A DNA stretch of 64,000 nucleotides, from NCBI RefSeq assembly GCF_020164745.1, contig NZ_JAIUGV010000020.1:28565-92564 (forward strand), read 5' to 3'. Each line of letters starts with the position of its first letter. The first letter of the stretch is position 1. Source of the stretch: Mesorhizobium sp. ES1-4 (lineage in GTDB: Bacteria; Pseudomonadota; Alphaproteobacteria; Rhizobiales; Rhizobiaceae). Positions 33,576 to 42,411 of the stretch are shown here, one piece after another. The notes under the pieces are model-generated. The model searched no databases. It was not told where the DNA came from and was given only the letters and a program-made list of their open reading frames with translations. The position numbers and the translations under genes were made by a program.

Positions 33576-34434
33576 GGTTTGCCTCCCTGATTCCGCTCTT
33601 GCTTATCCAGAGGCCGGCGAGCAGCACAGCGGCTCCGCCATAGATCAGGCCAGCCGGAACCCACATCACCAGTCCGGCGAGCTGCTGGTCTTCGATAGGG
33701 CTTAGCCCCCAGAGCGCCGCGCCAACGGCATTCTGCGGATACCAGAGCTTGGGCGACAACAGTAAAAGCACGCCAAGCAGACCGGTGTGCAGTGAAGTGA
33801 GGAAGAGATGCATCACCCCGCTGCCATAGGCCTGCTGGCGGCCGGAACGCGGCAGGATCACCCACCAGAACAGCAGGCCGGTGCCGAGGAAGCTCGCATG
33901 CTGGGCGTAATGCAGCACGCCCTGCTGAAGCGCGGCCTCGAACAGGACGGGGATGTGCCAGATCCAGATCGTCACACCGTGGATGATGGTTGCGTTGAGG
34001 GGCCGGCTGGCAACGGCCCAGATCGCCTGGAGAACGCTGCGGTGCGTTAGCCCTGCCGTCCGTCGGCGCAGTGCGGCTGGCAATGCCCATATCAACGCTG
34101 CGCCGGGGCAGGCGGCGACGAGGAGCGGCGCCGCTACCGCCATGAGCAGTTCATGCTCGATCATGTGGGCTGCAAACACCCGCTCGCCAAGCGCGTGGAT
34201 CGGGGTAACCAGCGCCCCTGTCAGCACGCCCCAGCCGGCGGCGAACAACAAAGCCTGTCGTGTCCGCTCGGGGCGACCCCGGCTGCTGCGGCGCCACAGC
34301 CGGCTGGCTCCGATCGCATAAACGAGCGCAATTGCGGCCAAAGGGAGCGTGATGGGAAACGCGAGGGTCCATCCCGCTTCGGGCGCGCCTGCGCCGTAGC
34401 AAATCGAGGTTGAGAAGAACGCTTCGAAGCTCAT
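33556..34434 (-). CDS. ctaG: CtaG-type cytochrome c oxidase assembly factor (caa3_CtaG family)
   Basis: 292 residues from the ATG at 34434, about seven membrane helices. Histidine-rich membrane motifs MIEHELLMAVAAPLLV, HGVTIWIWHIPVLFEAAL and FLTSLHTGLLGVLLLLSP are typical of the caa3_CtaG family, which assists CuB or oxidase assembly in caa3-type systems. It overlaps both neighbours. The upstream frame extension to 34671 belongs to the overlapping genes and is not used. Confidence 0.88.
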   Translation of the reverse strand: MSFEAFFSTSICYGAGAPEAGWTLAFPITLPLAAIALVYAIGASRLWRRSSRGRPERTRQALLFAAGWGVLTGALVTPIHALGERVFAAHMIEHELLMAVAAPLLVAACPGAALIWALPAALRRRTAGLTHRSVLQAIWAVASRPLNATIIHGVTIWIWHIPVLFEAALQQGVLHYAQHASFLGTGLLFWWVILPRSGRQQAYGSGVMHLFLTSLHTGLLGVLLLLSPKLWYPQNAVGAALWGLSPIEDQQLAGLVMWVPAGLIYGGAAVLLAGLWISKSGIREANHALRPG

Positions 34435-34772
34435 CGCAGGCACTCGTCGAGGATCAGCGCTGCGCAACCCTGCATGACAATGACAAGGGAAAAGAACAAA
34501 GCGGCAAGAATGCCGAGGTCGGCGACGAATTGCTCGGTGCCGCGCGTGCGCTCCGGCTTGAACGCCGCGCCCCCCTGCCGCTTTGCCCGCCACGAAAGCA
34601 CGCCGCCGAGAAGCGAAAGCAAGGCTAGCACCAATGCTGTCGGAAGCACGACCGGGACTTGGCGATTGCACTGCCAGGGGACCAGCGCGTAGTTCAGCTG
34701 CGTCGAGATTGCCCAGGCCAAAGGCCCTGACAGAAGGCCGCCCCAGGAGGTTCCCAACCGTAGCGCGCGCAT
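34431..34772 (-). CDS. Small membrane protein of the caa3-type oxidase operon
   Basis: 113 residues from the ATG at 34772, which shares one base with the coxC stop (TGATG), and ends in an ATGA overlap with ctaG. Three hydrophobic segments (WGGLLSGPLAWAISTQLNY, VVLPTALVLALLSLLGG, LGILAALFFSLVIVMQGCAAL). The position between subunit III and CtaG suggests an oxidase subunit IV or assembly helper, but there is no diagnostic motif. Confidence 0.75.
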   Translation of the reverse strand: MRALRLGTSWGGLLSGPLAWAISTQLNYALVPWQCNRQVPVVLPTALVLALLSLLGGVLSWRAKRQGGAAFKPERTRGTEQFVADLGILAALFFSLVIVMQGCAALILDECLR

Positions 34773-35377
34773 CAGCCTAACCTCGGCACCCAGTAGATGA
34801 GCAAGTAGATCGGGATCCAGGTGAGAACCACGAAGTCCCAGTAGAAGACGTTGTCGCCGACGTCGCCGAAGCGCCGGCCGCTGTAGCCATGGCGGGTGAA
34901 CATGAGCACGGTCAGCACGATCGTGTCGCCCACATCGGTGATCAGATGCGTGGTGTGCAGCCCAAGCAGCACCCAAAGCATCGACCCGTACGCATTTGTG
35001 TCCCAGTAGATGTTCAACGCCGGAAACTCGAACCAGCGCACGACCAGCGGGGCGAGACCGAACAGGCACATCACGACCATGCCGATCCGCACCGGCGAGA
35101 TCGCGCAATGCTCGGCGTAGCGTTTGAGGATATGGTTCGGCACCAGGCTGGCGATCAGCAACAGGGTGACGATCGTGCCAGGCCAATGGTTGGGTTCGGG
35201 GGCGCTGAGGCGCCAGTTGGGCCATGACATCGCTAGATAGAGATAAGCGCCGGCCGCCAGCGCGAAGCCCGTCCCTTCCAGCGCCATGAAGCCAAGCGTG
35301 CCCCACCATGTCGGACTGCGTGGACCATGTCCGAACGTGGGCAGGCCGGAAAGGTCGGCGACGGGCCGCTGGTTCAT
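34772..35377 (-). CDS. ctaE: Cytochrome c oxidase subunit III
   Basis: 201 residues from the ATG at 35377, five membrane helices; the end WGLHTTHLITDVGDT-like region and FYWDFVVLTWIPIYLLIYW is the subunit III signature. Short form as in caa3-type oxidases. ATGA overlap with subunit I. Confidence 0.92.
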   Translation of the reverse strand: MNQRPVADLSGLPTFGHGPRSPTWWGTLGFMALEGTGFALAAGAYLYLAMSWPNWRLSAPEPNHWPGTIVTLLLIASLVPNHILKRYAEHCAISPVRIGMVVMCLFGLAPLVVRWFEFPALNIYWDTNAYGSMLWVLLGLHTTHLITDVGDTIVLTVLMFTRHGYSGRRFGDVGDNVFYWDFVVLTWIPIYLLIYWVPRLG

Positions 35378-37350
35378 TGCTCGTCCTCCGGATCGCCTTT
35401 GGGCCAGAACCAGCCGACAAGCGTGACCGCTATCGGCACTGCGCCCCAGACGATCGCCCACGGCGTGAAGATCGAGTAGAGGAAAGTGCCGCCGACGGCG
35501 ATGGCGGCCAGCAGCGGCCAGATTGAAGGAGTCGCCGATTTCTCCCGAATGTCGGGATAGGCTTCCGCCACCGTGGAGACGAGCAACTCGCGGACGTCGA
35601 CGCGGAGGCCGGTCGCGACGGGAAGCGCTTCTCGTTCGGCCCACAGGGGCTCGACATTCGTCACGACCGGAATGCGCCTGAAATTATAGCTCGGAGGCGG
35701 CGAGGACGTGGCCCATTCGAGGGTACCGGCATCCCAGGGATTGTCCCCGGCCGGCGCCCCTTTCAACGCGCCATGTATAAGGTTGAACGTGAACAGCACG
35801 AAACTCAGGAAGAACAGCACCGCGCCGGTGCTGATGAACAGGTTTATGTTGCCCCAGCCAAGCTCCGCCGGATAGGTATAGACCCTGCGCGGCATGCCCC
35901 ACAGGCCGACAAGATGCATCGGGAAGAAGGCCGCGTTGAATCCGATGAAGGCCAGCCCGAAATGCCAGCGTCCGAGACGTTCGCTCATCATGCGTCCGGT
36001 GATCTTGGGGAACCAGAAATAGGCGGCCCCCAGCAGCGGGAATACCGATCCGCCGATCAGCACGTAGTGGAAGTGGGCGACCACGAAATAGGTGTCGTGC
36101 ACCTGGAGGTCGAGCGGCACCGAGGCGAGCATGACGCCGGTGAGGCCGCCGATGACGAACATGAAGAAGAAGCCGAAGACGAACAGCAAAGGCGTCCGGA
36201 TCACCGGCCTGCCATCCCACAAGGTCGCCAGCCAGCAGAAGATTTGCACACCGTTGGGGATTGCGATCAGCATGCTGGACGCGGTGAAGAAGCTCGCCCC
36301 GAGCTTTGGCAATCCCGTCGCAAACATATGGTGCACCCAGAGGCCGAACGACAGGAATCCGACCGCGATCAGCGACAGGACCAGCCCGAGATGGCCGAAT
36401 GTCGGTCGCCGGGCAAAAGCGGGAATGATCGAGGAGACCATACCTGTCGCCGGCAAGAAGATGATGTAGACCTCGGGGTGGCCGAAGAACCAGAACAGAT
36501 GCTGGAACAGCAGGGCGTCGCCGCCCTCCGCGGGATTGAAAATGTGGGTGCCGACGAGCCGGTCGAGAATCAGGAACGTGGAGGTGATCATGACTGCCGG
36601 CATCGCGAAGACGACGACGAAGGACGTGACCAGCAGTGCCCAAACAAAGAGCGGTATCTTGTCCAGCGACATGCCGGGCGCCCGCTGCTTGAAAACGGTG
36701 ACTATGGTGGCGACGGCGAGCGCAAGTGACGACACTTCGGTATAGGTGATCATTTGCGCCCAGACATCGGCCCGCTTGCCGGGAGAAAATTCCGGTCCAG
36801 ACAGGGGCACGTAGGCGAACCAGCCGACATCCGGCGCCATGTTGAGAAGGAATGAGATCCAGACAAAGGCTCCGCCCGAGACGTAGATCCAGTATCCGAA
36901 TGCATTGAGTCGCGGGAAGGCGATGTTGCGGGTGCCAACCATCAGCGGCACCAGATAGATCCCCGCCGCCTGCACGATAGGCACCGCGAACAGGAACATC
37001 ATGGTGACGCCGTGCATCGTGAACAGCTGGTTGTAGAGGTCCGGCCCGATCAGTCCGCGCTGCGGGCCCGAGAGCTGGATTCGCATGGCAACCGCGTTCA
37101 ACCCGCCCAGGCACAGAAACACGAAAGCGGTTATCAGATAGCGCCGTGCTATGACTTTGTGGTCGACGCTCGACAGGGCGCCGACGATGCCGGGAGGCGT
37201 GCGCCATGTCCGCGCGAGCCAGCGGTGGAGGCTGGCGTCATCCATGCCGGAGTCGCGCGGTCCGTCCTGCTCGGGAGCCAGGTCGCCTTTGGTGACGGTC
37301 GCGCGTTCCGGCGGCAGGTCGCGTTCGCTCGTCACATCCGCGCTGCTCAT
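35374..37350 (-). CDS. ctaD: Cytochrome c oxidase subunit I (caa3-type)
   Basis: 658 residues from the ATG at 37350; the frame extending to 37746 overlaps subunit II and is rejected. Twelve or more membrane helices with all heme a and CuB ligands in place: FWFFGHPEVYIIFLPATG (His-Tyr cross-link pair) and HDTYFVVAHFHYVL. Extra C-terminal helices (IWPLLAAIAVGGTFLYSIF, WAIVWGAVPIAVTLVGWFW) are present. It reduces oxygen and pumps protons, taking electrons from subunit II. ATGA overlaps on both sides. Confidence 0.95.
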   Translation of the reverse strand: MSSADVTSERDLPPERATVTKGDLAPEQDGPRDSGMDDASLHRWLARTWRTPPGIVGALSSVDHKVIARRYLITAFVFLCLGGLNAVAMRIQLSGPQRGLIGPDLYNQLFTMHGVTMMFLFAVPIVQAAGIYLVPLMVGTRNIAFPRLNAFGYWIYVSGGAFVWISFLLNMAPDVGWFAYVPLSGPEFSPGKRADVWAQMITYTEVSSLALAVATIVTVFKQRAPGMSLDKIPLFVWALLVTSFVVVFAMPAVMITSTFLILDRLVGTHIFNPAEGGDALLFQHLFWFFGHPEVYIIFLPATGMVSSIIPAFARRPTFGHLGLVLSLIAVGFLSFGLWVHHMFATGLPKLGASFFTASSMLIAIPNGVQIFCWLATLWDGRPVIRTPLLFVFGFFFMFVIGGLTGVMLASVPLDLQVHDTYFVVAHFHYVLIGGSVFPLLGAAYFWFPKITGRMMSERLGRWHFGLAFIGFNAAFFPMHLVGLWGMPRRVYTYPAELGWGNINLFISTGAVLFFLSFVLFTFNLIHGALKGAPAGDNPWDAGTLEWATSSPPPSYNFRRIPVVTNVEPLWAEREALPVATGLRVDVRELLVSTVAEAYPDIREKSATPSIWPLLAAIAVGGTFLYSIFTPWAIVWGAVPIAVTLVGWFWPKGDPEDEQ

Positions 37351-38360
37351 TTCAGGCCCTCGAGATAGGCAACGATGGCGTTGAGCTCGTCGCCGTTGAG
37401 CTCCATGACCGGCATGTGGGCGCCGGGCTTCACACCCTGCGGATCGGCTATCCAGGCGGCGAGATTGCCGCGGCTCATCGTCAACGTGCCGGCGGCGAGC
37501 GTGCGCCGGCTGGCAATATGCGTGAGATCGGGCGCCACAGTTCCTCCCGCTGGAGTGCCCCCGATCCTGTGGCACATCACGCAGGGACGGTGGAGGAAGA
37601 GGTCCTCGCCAGTCTTGGCCTCGCCGCTCGCTGGAGAGCGCGCTGGCCGCAACTGGTCGTTCCACCAGGCGTCGAACCTTGCCCGCGGCTCGGCGATGAT
37701 GAAGGTGCCCATATTCGCATGCTGCGCACCGCAGAACTCGGCGCACTGGCCGCGATATACGCCGGGCTTGTCGGCTTTGATGTCGAGCACATTAATACGG
37801 CCGGGGATGAGGTCGAGCTTACCGGAGAGGCTTGGGACCCAGAAGGAGTGAATCACGTCCGTCGAGGTCAGCAGAAGCCGTACGGGCTCCCCGGCTGGAA
37901 TGTGAATCTCGTTTGCTGTCGTCAGGATGCGGTTTGGCGTGGCATCCTCATAGCGCACCTCCCACCACCATTGGTGGCCTGTGACGCGAATGGTCAGCGC
38001 AGCGCCAGAGCCGATCGCCGCAAGCGTTCTGTTGGCGAAGAAGCTCAACAAGGTCAGTCCGACCACTACCGACACGGTCATCGCGACGGCGATCAAGACA
38101 ACCCGCAACTTGCGATGCTCGGCCCCGGCATTCAGCACGAGCGGCTCGGAAGGTGCTCGAGGCCGCATCAACAGCGGTGCGGCGAGAGCGATCATCACCA
38201 GCACCCAGATCAGCGCGCAGAGCGCGGTGAAAAACCAAATGAGCCATGCCAGCTCATTGGCCGCGGGACCTTTCGGATCGAGCGCTGATTGCCATCCAGC
38301 GCATCCCTGCAGAAACAGGACGCAGGCCATGGCGAACCCGGTCAACGCAGGGCGTTTCAC
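37347..38360 (-). CDS. ctaC: Cytochrome c oxidase subunit II with fused cytochrome c domain
   Basis: 337 residues starting with GTG at 38360 (GTGA overlap with the cytochrome gene upstream). Lipobox ending at Cys20, two membrane helices, then the CuA domain with His171 and Cys206-AEF-Cys210-GAQ-His214-AN-Met217. The C-terminal cytochrome c domain carries Cys260-VM-Cys263-His264 and a late MPVME Met ligand. The heme fusion makes this a caa3-type oxidase able to accept electrons from small cytochromes c directly. Confidence 0.95.
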   Translation of the reverse strand: MKRPALTGFAMACVLFLQGCAGWQSALDPKGPAANELAWLIWFFTALCALIWVLVMIALAAPLLMRPRAPSEPLVLNAGAEHRKLRVVLIAVAMTVSVVVGLTLLSFFANRTLAAIGSGAALTIRVTGHQWWWEVRYEDATPNRILTTANEIHIPAGEPVRLLLTSTDVIHSFWVPSLSGKLDLIPGRINVLDIKADKPGVYRGQCAEFCGAQHANMGTFIIAEPRARFDAWWNDQLRPARSPASGEAKTGEDLFLHRPCVMCHRIGGTPAGGTVAPDLTHIASRRTLAAGTLTMSRGNLAAWIADPQGVKPGAHMPVMELNGDELNAIVAYLEGLK

Positions 38361-38890
38361 GGCGATTTGCCCAGCGTGGCGGCATCCGGCAGGCGGTTTT
38401 CCGACGGATGCGGCATCATGTCGTCATTGCGCTGCGGCGCGGCGGACGAGGGCACATTTCCGCTCAGCGAGCGAACGAAGGCGGCAAGCTCCCAAATCTG
38501 GTCATCGGGGATTTTGTCGTGGAAGCTTGGCATTCCTTTCGGCCGCCCATCGCGGATCGTGGCATGGATGCTTTCGATCGAACTGCCATAAAGCCATTTC
38601 TCGTCCATCAAGGCCGGCCCCATGCCGCCGCCGCCATTGGCGTGACAACCCGAACAGTTGAACCAGCCAAACAGGCGCTTTCCTTCACTCAGGTGGAAGG
38701 CGTTGGCCTCGAAACTGGCGGCCTTGTTATCGGCAGGAGAGGGCCGCTGTCCGCCCGGTTCCAGTGTAGTCACCGGCGTCGGCTGCTCGCCTGACCCTAG
38801 CGCTGATTGCGGGCGCGTGTCCCGCTCCTCGCGCTGGCATCCAGTGAGCGCCAGGATCACCAACAGGAGCGTGACGGCGCCATGCGTCAT
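38357..38890 (-). CDS. Lipoprotein cytochrome c, likely electron acceptor of the PQQ dehydrogenase
   Basis: 177 residues: a lipoprotein signal with Cys18 in LALTGCQR, a Pro/Gly-rich linker of about 40 residues, then a single heme site Cys79-SG-Cys82-His83 and MPSFHDKIPDDQIWELAAFVRSLS with the axial Met. Its position between the XoxJ-like gene and oxidase subunit II suggests the role played by XoxG in methylotrophs, passing electrons from PQQH2 to the CuA/heme c subunit. ATGA and GTGA overlaps with the neighbours. Confidence 0.88.
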   Translation of the reverse strand: MTHGAVTLLLVILALTGCQREERDTRPQSALGSGEQPTPVTTLEPGGQRPSPADNKAASFEANAFHLSEGKRLFGWFNCSGCHANGGGGMGPALMDEKWLYGSSIESIHATIRDGRPKGMPSFHDKIPDDQIWELAAFVRSLSGNVPSSAAPQRNDDMMPHPSENRLPDAATLGKSP

Positions 38891-39747
38891 CGCACAGGGC
38901 TCCCCGGGCCATCGAGACGCGGCACGCGGTATTGAGACAGCAATGCGTCGATCTCGGCCTTGTGCCTGGCTAGGGCGCTGTTCACATCGCTGCGCAGCGC
39001 ATCGTCCTCGCGCCGAACACCCATCGAGATGTCGTAGATCATGGGCAGTTGCGGCCCGTCGATACGCGGCGTGACCGGCGTGACGCGCAATGGCACCTTC
39101 TGCTTTTCGGCGAAATAGCCGGCGAGGGGGCCCCAGACCACGGCGAGATCTATCTCGCCGCTCGCCACCGCGTCGACGATGCGCGCCGGAGGATTGGGAG
39201 CGGAGTAATCGCCATACACAGGGTATCCGACGAGATGTCCGACGATGCCGCGGCGGCCCAGCGCCTGGACCGGAGGCGAGTTGGCGCCGTCATCCCCGAT
39301 GAGCTGAACGCCGATGCGCATGTCGCGCAACCGCGGGTCGTTGAAGGACGTGACATCCGGACCGTTCTGGCGGGTGACGAAAACATAGGACGACCGATAG
39401 TACGGTGCGGTGGTGCGCAGCATCTCGAGATTGGCCGGCGTGCCGGGCACGAGATCGCAAAGGCCCGCCTTCAGTGTATTGCGCACGAAGCCGCGGCGCT
39501 GAGCCCACCAGGTATAGTTCAGCTTTGCGCCGAGATCGGCAGCGATGATTTCCGCGATCTTGTTTTCGAAACCCTGACCGGCCGCGTTGGAAAAAGGCAT
39601 ATTGTTGGGGTCCGCGCAGACGCGCAGCTCACGCGCGTCGGCAACGGCAGGCAACAACAGCAAGGCGAGGCCTGCTATCGCCCTCCGCAGCGGTTTTCGC
39701 GCGGAGCGCGCGGTCCGATCGAGCGCGTCAGGGCAGCCGGAACACAT
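38887..39747 (-). CDS. XoxJ/MoxJ-like periplasmic binding protein
   Basis: 286 residues from the ATG at 39747, chosen because GGGAGG stands 8 bases before it; an ATG at 39774 lacks this. After an Arg-rich N-terminus and a hydrophobic signal segment (AIAGLALLLLPAVADA) comes ELRVCADPNNMPFSNAAGQGFENKIAEIIAADLG, the hallmark of quinoprotein-dehydrogenase-associated binding proteins. XoxJ proteins interact with or activate the lanthanide-dependent dehydrogenase. It overlaps the dehydrogenase gene by 20 bases. Confidence 0.88.
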   Translation of the reverse strand: MCSGCPDALDRTARSARKPLRRAIAGLALLLLPAVADARELRVCADPNNMPFSNAAGQGFENKIAEIIAADLGAKLNYTWWAQRRGFVRNTLKAGLCDLVPGTPANLEMLRTTAPYYRSSYVFVTRQNGPDVTSFNDPRLRDMRIGVQLIGDDGANSPPVQALGRRGIVGHLVGYPVYGDYSAPNPPARIVDAVASGEIDLAVVWGPLAGYFAEKQKVPLRVTPVTPRIDGPQLPMIYDISMGVRREDDALRSDVNSALARHKAEIDALLSQYRVPRLDGPGSPVR

Positions 39748-41554
39748 AGAGCGTGCCTCCCGCCGTTGTAGCATCCTTGAGGTCCTTCATCGCGTTGACG
39801 AAACCGAGCGCGGCGGTGGCGTCGCGCGGATCGAGATCGCCGGACACGATGGCGCCAGCCCAGCCGCCGACACCCGACAGTATTGCCACGTATTGATGTC
39901 CGTCCGGACCTCGATATGTGATGGGCTGGCCGATGATGCCCGACGAAGTCTTGAACTGCCACAGCAGCTCGCCGGTCTTCGCGCTCACCGCTTTGAACCA
40001 GCCCTCCATCGTTCCATAAAAGACGACGTCGCCGGCGGTCACGACCGCGCCGCTCCACACCGGGAAGTTCTCCTTGACGCTCCAGGCGGGCTTCTCGGCC
40101 GCGATATCCCAGGCCGTGAAAGCGCCGCGATTGCCGCCGGGCCCAGCAATCATGCGAACGTTCATGCCCACGTAGGGCGTGCCGGCGATGTAGTTCACTT
40201 CGACGCCCTCTTCGTCCATGCACAGATTGTTGTGCGGGATGTAGAGCAGGCCCGTCTTTGGCGAGAAGGCGGAAGGCTGCCAGTCCTTGAGGCCCGACGC
40301 AGTCGGGCAGATGTCCCGGACGACTTTCCCGGTGCCCGTCTGCTTGTCCGGATTTTCAATCAGCCGACCGGTCTTGAGGTCGACGCCCTTGCTGGAATTT
40401 ACGGGGCCGAAGGGCTTTGCGGACAGGACTTCGCCTGTCGTTCGATCGAGGATGTAGAGGTAGCCGTTGCGCTCCGGCCGGACCAGCACCTTGCGCGGCT
40501 TGCCCTGCCAGTTCATGTCGAGCAGGATCTGCTCGTTGATGCCGTCATAGTCGTGGAGGTCGTGCGGGCTCCACTGATAGAACCATTTGGCCGCTCCGGT
40601 ATCAGGATCGCGCGCGAAGATCCCCGAGGTCCATTTATTGTCGCCGGGCCGTAAGTCCGGGTTCCACGGTCCGGGATTGCCGGTGCCGTGGAAAATCAGG
40701 TTGAGATCGGGATCGTAGGAGATCCAGCCCCACATGTTACCGCCGCCGATCTTCCAGGCGTCCGGAGGCCATGTCGTGACGCCCAGGTCCTTGCCCTTGT
40801 CCATGTCGTAGTGCGGCTTGAAATCCGGGCCGATCAGTACGTCCTTGTCCGGCCCGGTGCCGTAGGCCGTCCACACGACACGACCATCGCCGGCGTCAAG
40901 CGCCTTGACCCAGCCGCGAACGCCCAGCTCGCCGCCTGAATTGCCGACCAGCACTTTGCCTTTCACCACAAGCGGCGCCATGGTGATGGTCTCGCCGATG
41001 TTGATGTTGCCGATATGCGCGTTCCAGATCGGCTGACCGGTGCTCGCATCGAGCGCGATGGTGTGACCGTCCAGGGTGTTGAAGAAGATGCGGTTGTCCG
41101 CAAAAGCCGCGCCGCGATTGACGACATCGCAACAGGCAACCCCTTGCGCCGCGGGCTCAGGATTGGGTTCGAACTTCCATTTCATCGGCGCGCCTGGCTT
41201 GGTGAGGTCGAGCGCGTAGACGACGTTGGGGAAGGGAGACACGATGTACATCGTGCCGCCGACGACAAGCGGCGCCGCCTCCTGGCCCTTGTTGACGCCG
41301 GTCGAGAAGGTGAAGGCCACCTGCAGGTTCTTGACGTTGCCCTCGTTGATTTCCGTAAGCTCGCTGTAGCGGGTGGACGCGTAGTTCTTGGCCGGCATCA
41401 TCCATTGCCCGTCGTCCGGTGGCGCGGCGGAAACGGGCGGCGAGATCAAGGCAGGCTCGGCGGCCTCCGCCATAAAGGGAAGGCACGCTACTGCCAGAAA
41501 AATGCTTGCTCCGGCGTGCAATCCGGCCGCCGCCAGCTGTGGCATCCTCGTCAT
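39728..41554 (-). CDS. PQQ-dependent alcohol dehydrogenase with lanthanide signature (XoxF/ExaF-like)
   Basis: 608 residues from the ATG at 41554 with a signal peptide. Eight-bladed propeller features: vicinal Cys141-Cys142 in GVACCDVVNRG, Glu209 (SGGELGVRG) and Asn293 (GTGNPGPWNPD) as metal ligands, catalytic Asp335 and the additional Asp337 in HDLHDYDGIN. The second Asp distinguishes rare-earth-dependent enzymes (XoxF, ExaF, PedH) from calcium-dependent MxaF. It oxidises alcohols in the periplasm. The longer frame to 41767 overlaps the GlcG-like gene. Whether the preferred substrate is methanol, ethanol or another alcohol cannot be told. Confidence 0.92.
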   Translation of the reverse strand: MTRMPQLAAAGLHAGASIFLAVACLPFMAEAAEPALISPPVSAAPPDDGQWMMPAKNYASTRYSELTEINEGNVKNLQVAFTFSTGVNKGQEAAPLVVGGTMYIVSPFPNVVYALDLTKPGAPMKWKFEPNPEPAAQGVACCDVVNRGAAFADNRIFFNTLDGHTIALDASTGQPIWNAHIGNINIGETITMAPLVVKGKVLVGNSGGELGVRGWVKALDAGDGRVVWTAYGTGPDKDVLIGPDFKPHYDMDKGKDLGVTTWPPDAWKIGGGNMWGWISYDPDLNLIFHGTGNPGPWNPDLRPGDNKWTSGIFARDPDTGAAKWFYQWSPHDLHDYDGINEQILLDMNWQGKPRKVLVRPERNGYLYILDRTTGEVLSAKPFGPVNSSKGVDLKTGRLIENPDKQTGTGKVVRDICPTASGLKDWQPSAFSPKTGLLYIPHNNLCMDEEGVEVNYIAGTPYVGMNVRMIAGPGGNRGAFTAWDIAAEKPAWSVKENFPVWSGAVVTAGDVVFYGTMEGWFKAVSAKTGELLWQFKTSSGIIGQPITYRGPDGHQYVAILSGVGGWAGAIVSGDLDPRDATAALGFVNAMKDLKDATTAGGTLYVFRLP

Positions 41555-42318
41555 TTGGGAACCGCGCCCCCAACGCCGGCGCCAAGCTCCTCGGCTATGT
41601 CGGCCTCCGTACCGGCGCAAAGCGGATGACCCCAACCGGACGCGCTTTTGCCCCCCGGGTCCAGGTCGTAGATGATGGCATCCTTGCGATTGGGATTGAC
41701 GCCTGCCGGGACCTTGTCGAAACCGAGCGCCGCCCGGACGCGCCAGGCGACATTGTGGTCGGCGCAAGACGAATCGCCGCTGACGCCGAGTCCCCCGACG
41801 ATCGTCTTGCCATCATAGAGAGCGAGACCGCCGCCAAACACCACGACTCCCCCGATGGGCTTGCCGATCAGCGGATCGTTGGGGCTGCCGAAAGTCCCAG
41901 CGTCGCCGGCATAGGCGGTCGCCTGATTGACGGGATTGGTGGCTAGCAGGCCGAACAGCGATCCGCCCGGTTGCACACCAGCATAGAGATTGGCCGTCGA
42001 AAGAGCCATGTTCCCCAGGCTAAGCGCGTTTGCCGTGTTGGCCTTTTCGGCAGCAATCAGCCGGCTGCCGGGCCACTGTGCGTCAACCGTTGGTCCGCTG
42101 AAAGCGACAGCACAGACCGTGCCGTCACGCGCAACGACTGCTGCCCATTCGTTGTTCTCGAATCCGCCATTCGCCGGACCGCCGCTGGCCCTGACATTTG
42201 CTTTCAGCGCGGACAGCAGGGTGGCGTGGTCGGCGGGACAGGGTGTCTGCGCGCCGGCAGGATCTTGTAGCAGCGCAAGGAAACAAAAAGCCAGCGACGA
42301 AAACCAGCTGCTGTTCAC
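41551..42318 (-). CDS. GlcG/HbpS-family heme-binding-like protein, exported
   Basis: 255 residues starting at GTG 42318 with GGAGGGG just upstream. Signal peptide, then the GlcG/HbpS (DUF336) pattern: ANTANALSLGNMALSTANLYAGVQPGGSLFGL and IGGVVVFGGGLALYDGKTIVGGLGVSGDSSCADHNVAWRVR. Relatives occur beside many PQQ and glycolate dehydrogenases, role unclear. First gene of the ten-gene operon, with an ATGA overlap into the dehydrogenase. Confidence 0.85.
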   Translation of the reverse strand: MNSSWFSSLAFCFLALLQDPAGAQTPCPADHATLLSALKANVRASGGPANGGFENNEWAAVVARDGTVCAVAFSGPTVDAQWPGSRLIAAEKANTANALSLGNMALSTANLYAGVQPGGSLFGLLATNPVNQATAYAGDAGTFGSPNDPLIGKPIGGVVVFGGGLALYDGKTIVGGLGVSGDSSCADHNVAWRVRAALGFDKVPAGVNPNRKDAIIYDLDPGGKSASGWGHPLCAGTEADIAEELGAGVGGAVPK

Positions 42319-42327
42319 GGCCCCTCC

Positions 42328-42344
42328 TTGTTCAATTCGAACAA
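42328..42344. promoter_or_regulatory. Inverted repeat in the leader of the dehydrogenase-oxidase operon
   Basis: TTGTTC-N5-GAACAA (42328-42333, 42339-42344), 10 bases before the first gene. Its core CAATTCGAAC (42333-42342) recurs as a direct repeat at 42405-42414 over the -10 region, 72 bases away. The pair looks like binding sites for a regulator. Confidence 0.45.
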
Positions 42345-42411
42345 CAAGCGCCAGGCCGACGGGTCTGCCCTGCTCCCGTCATGCAACTGATTTCACTTGC
42401 TGCGCAATTCG

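Noticed and set aside
35773..36729. 318-codon plus-strand frame
   Set aside because: Antisense to oxidase subunit I; highly charged low-complexity translation.
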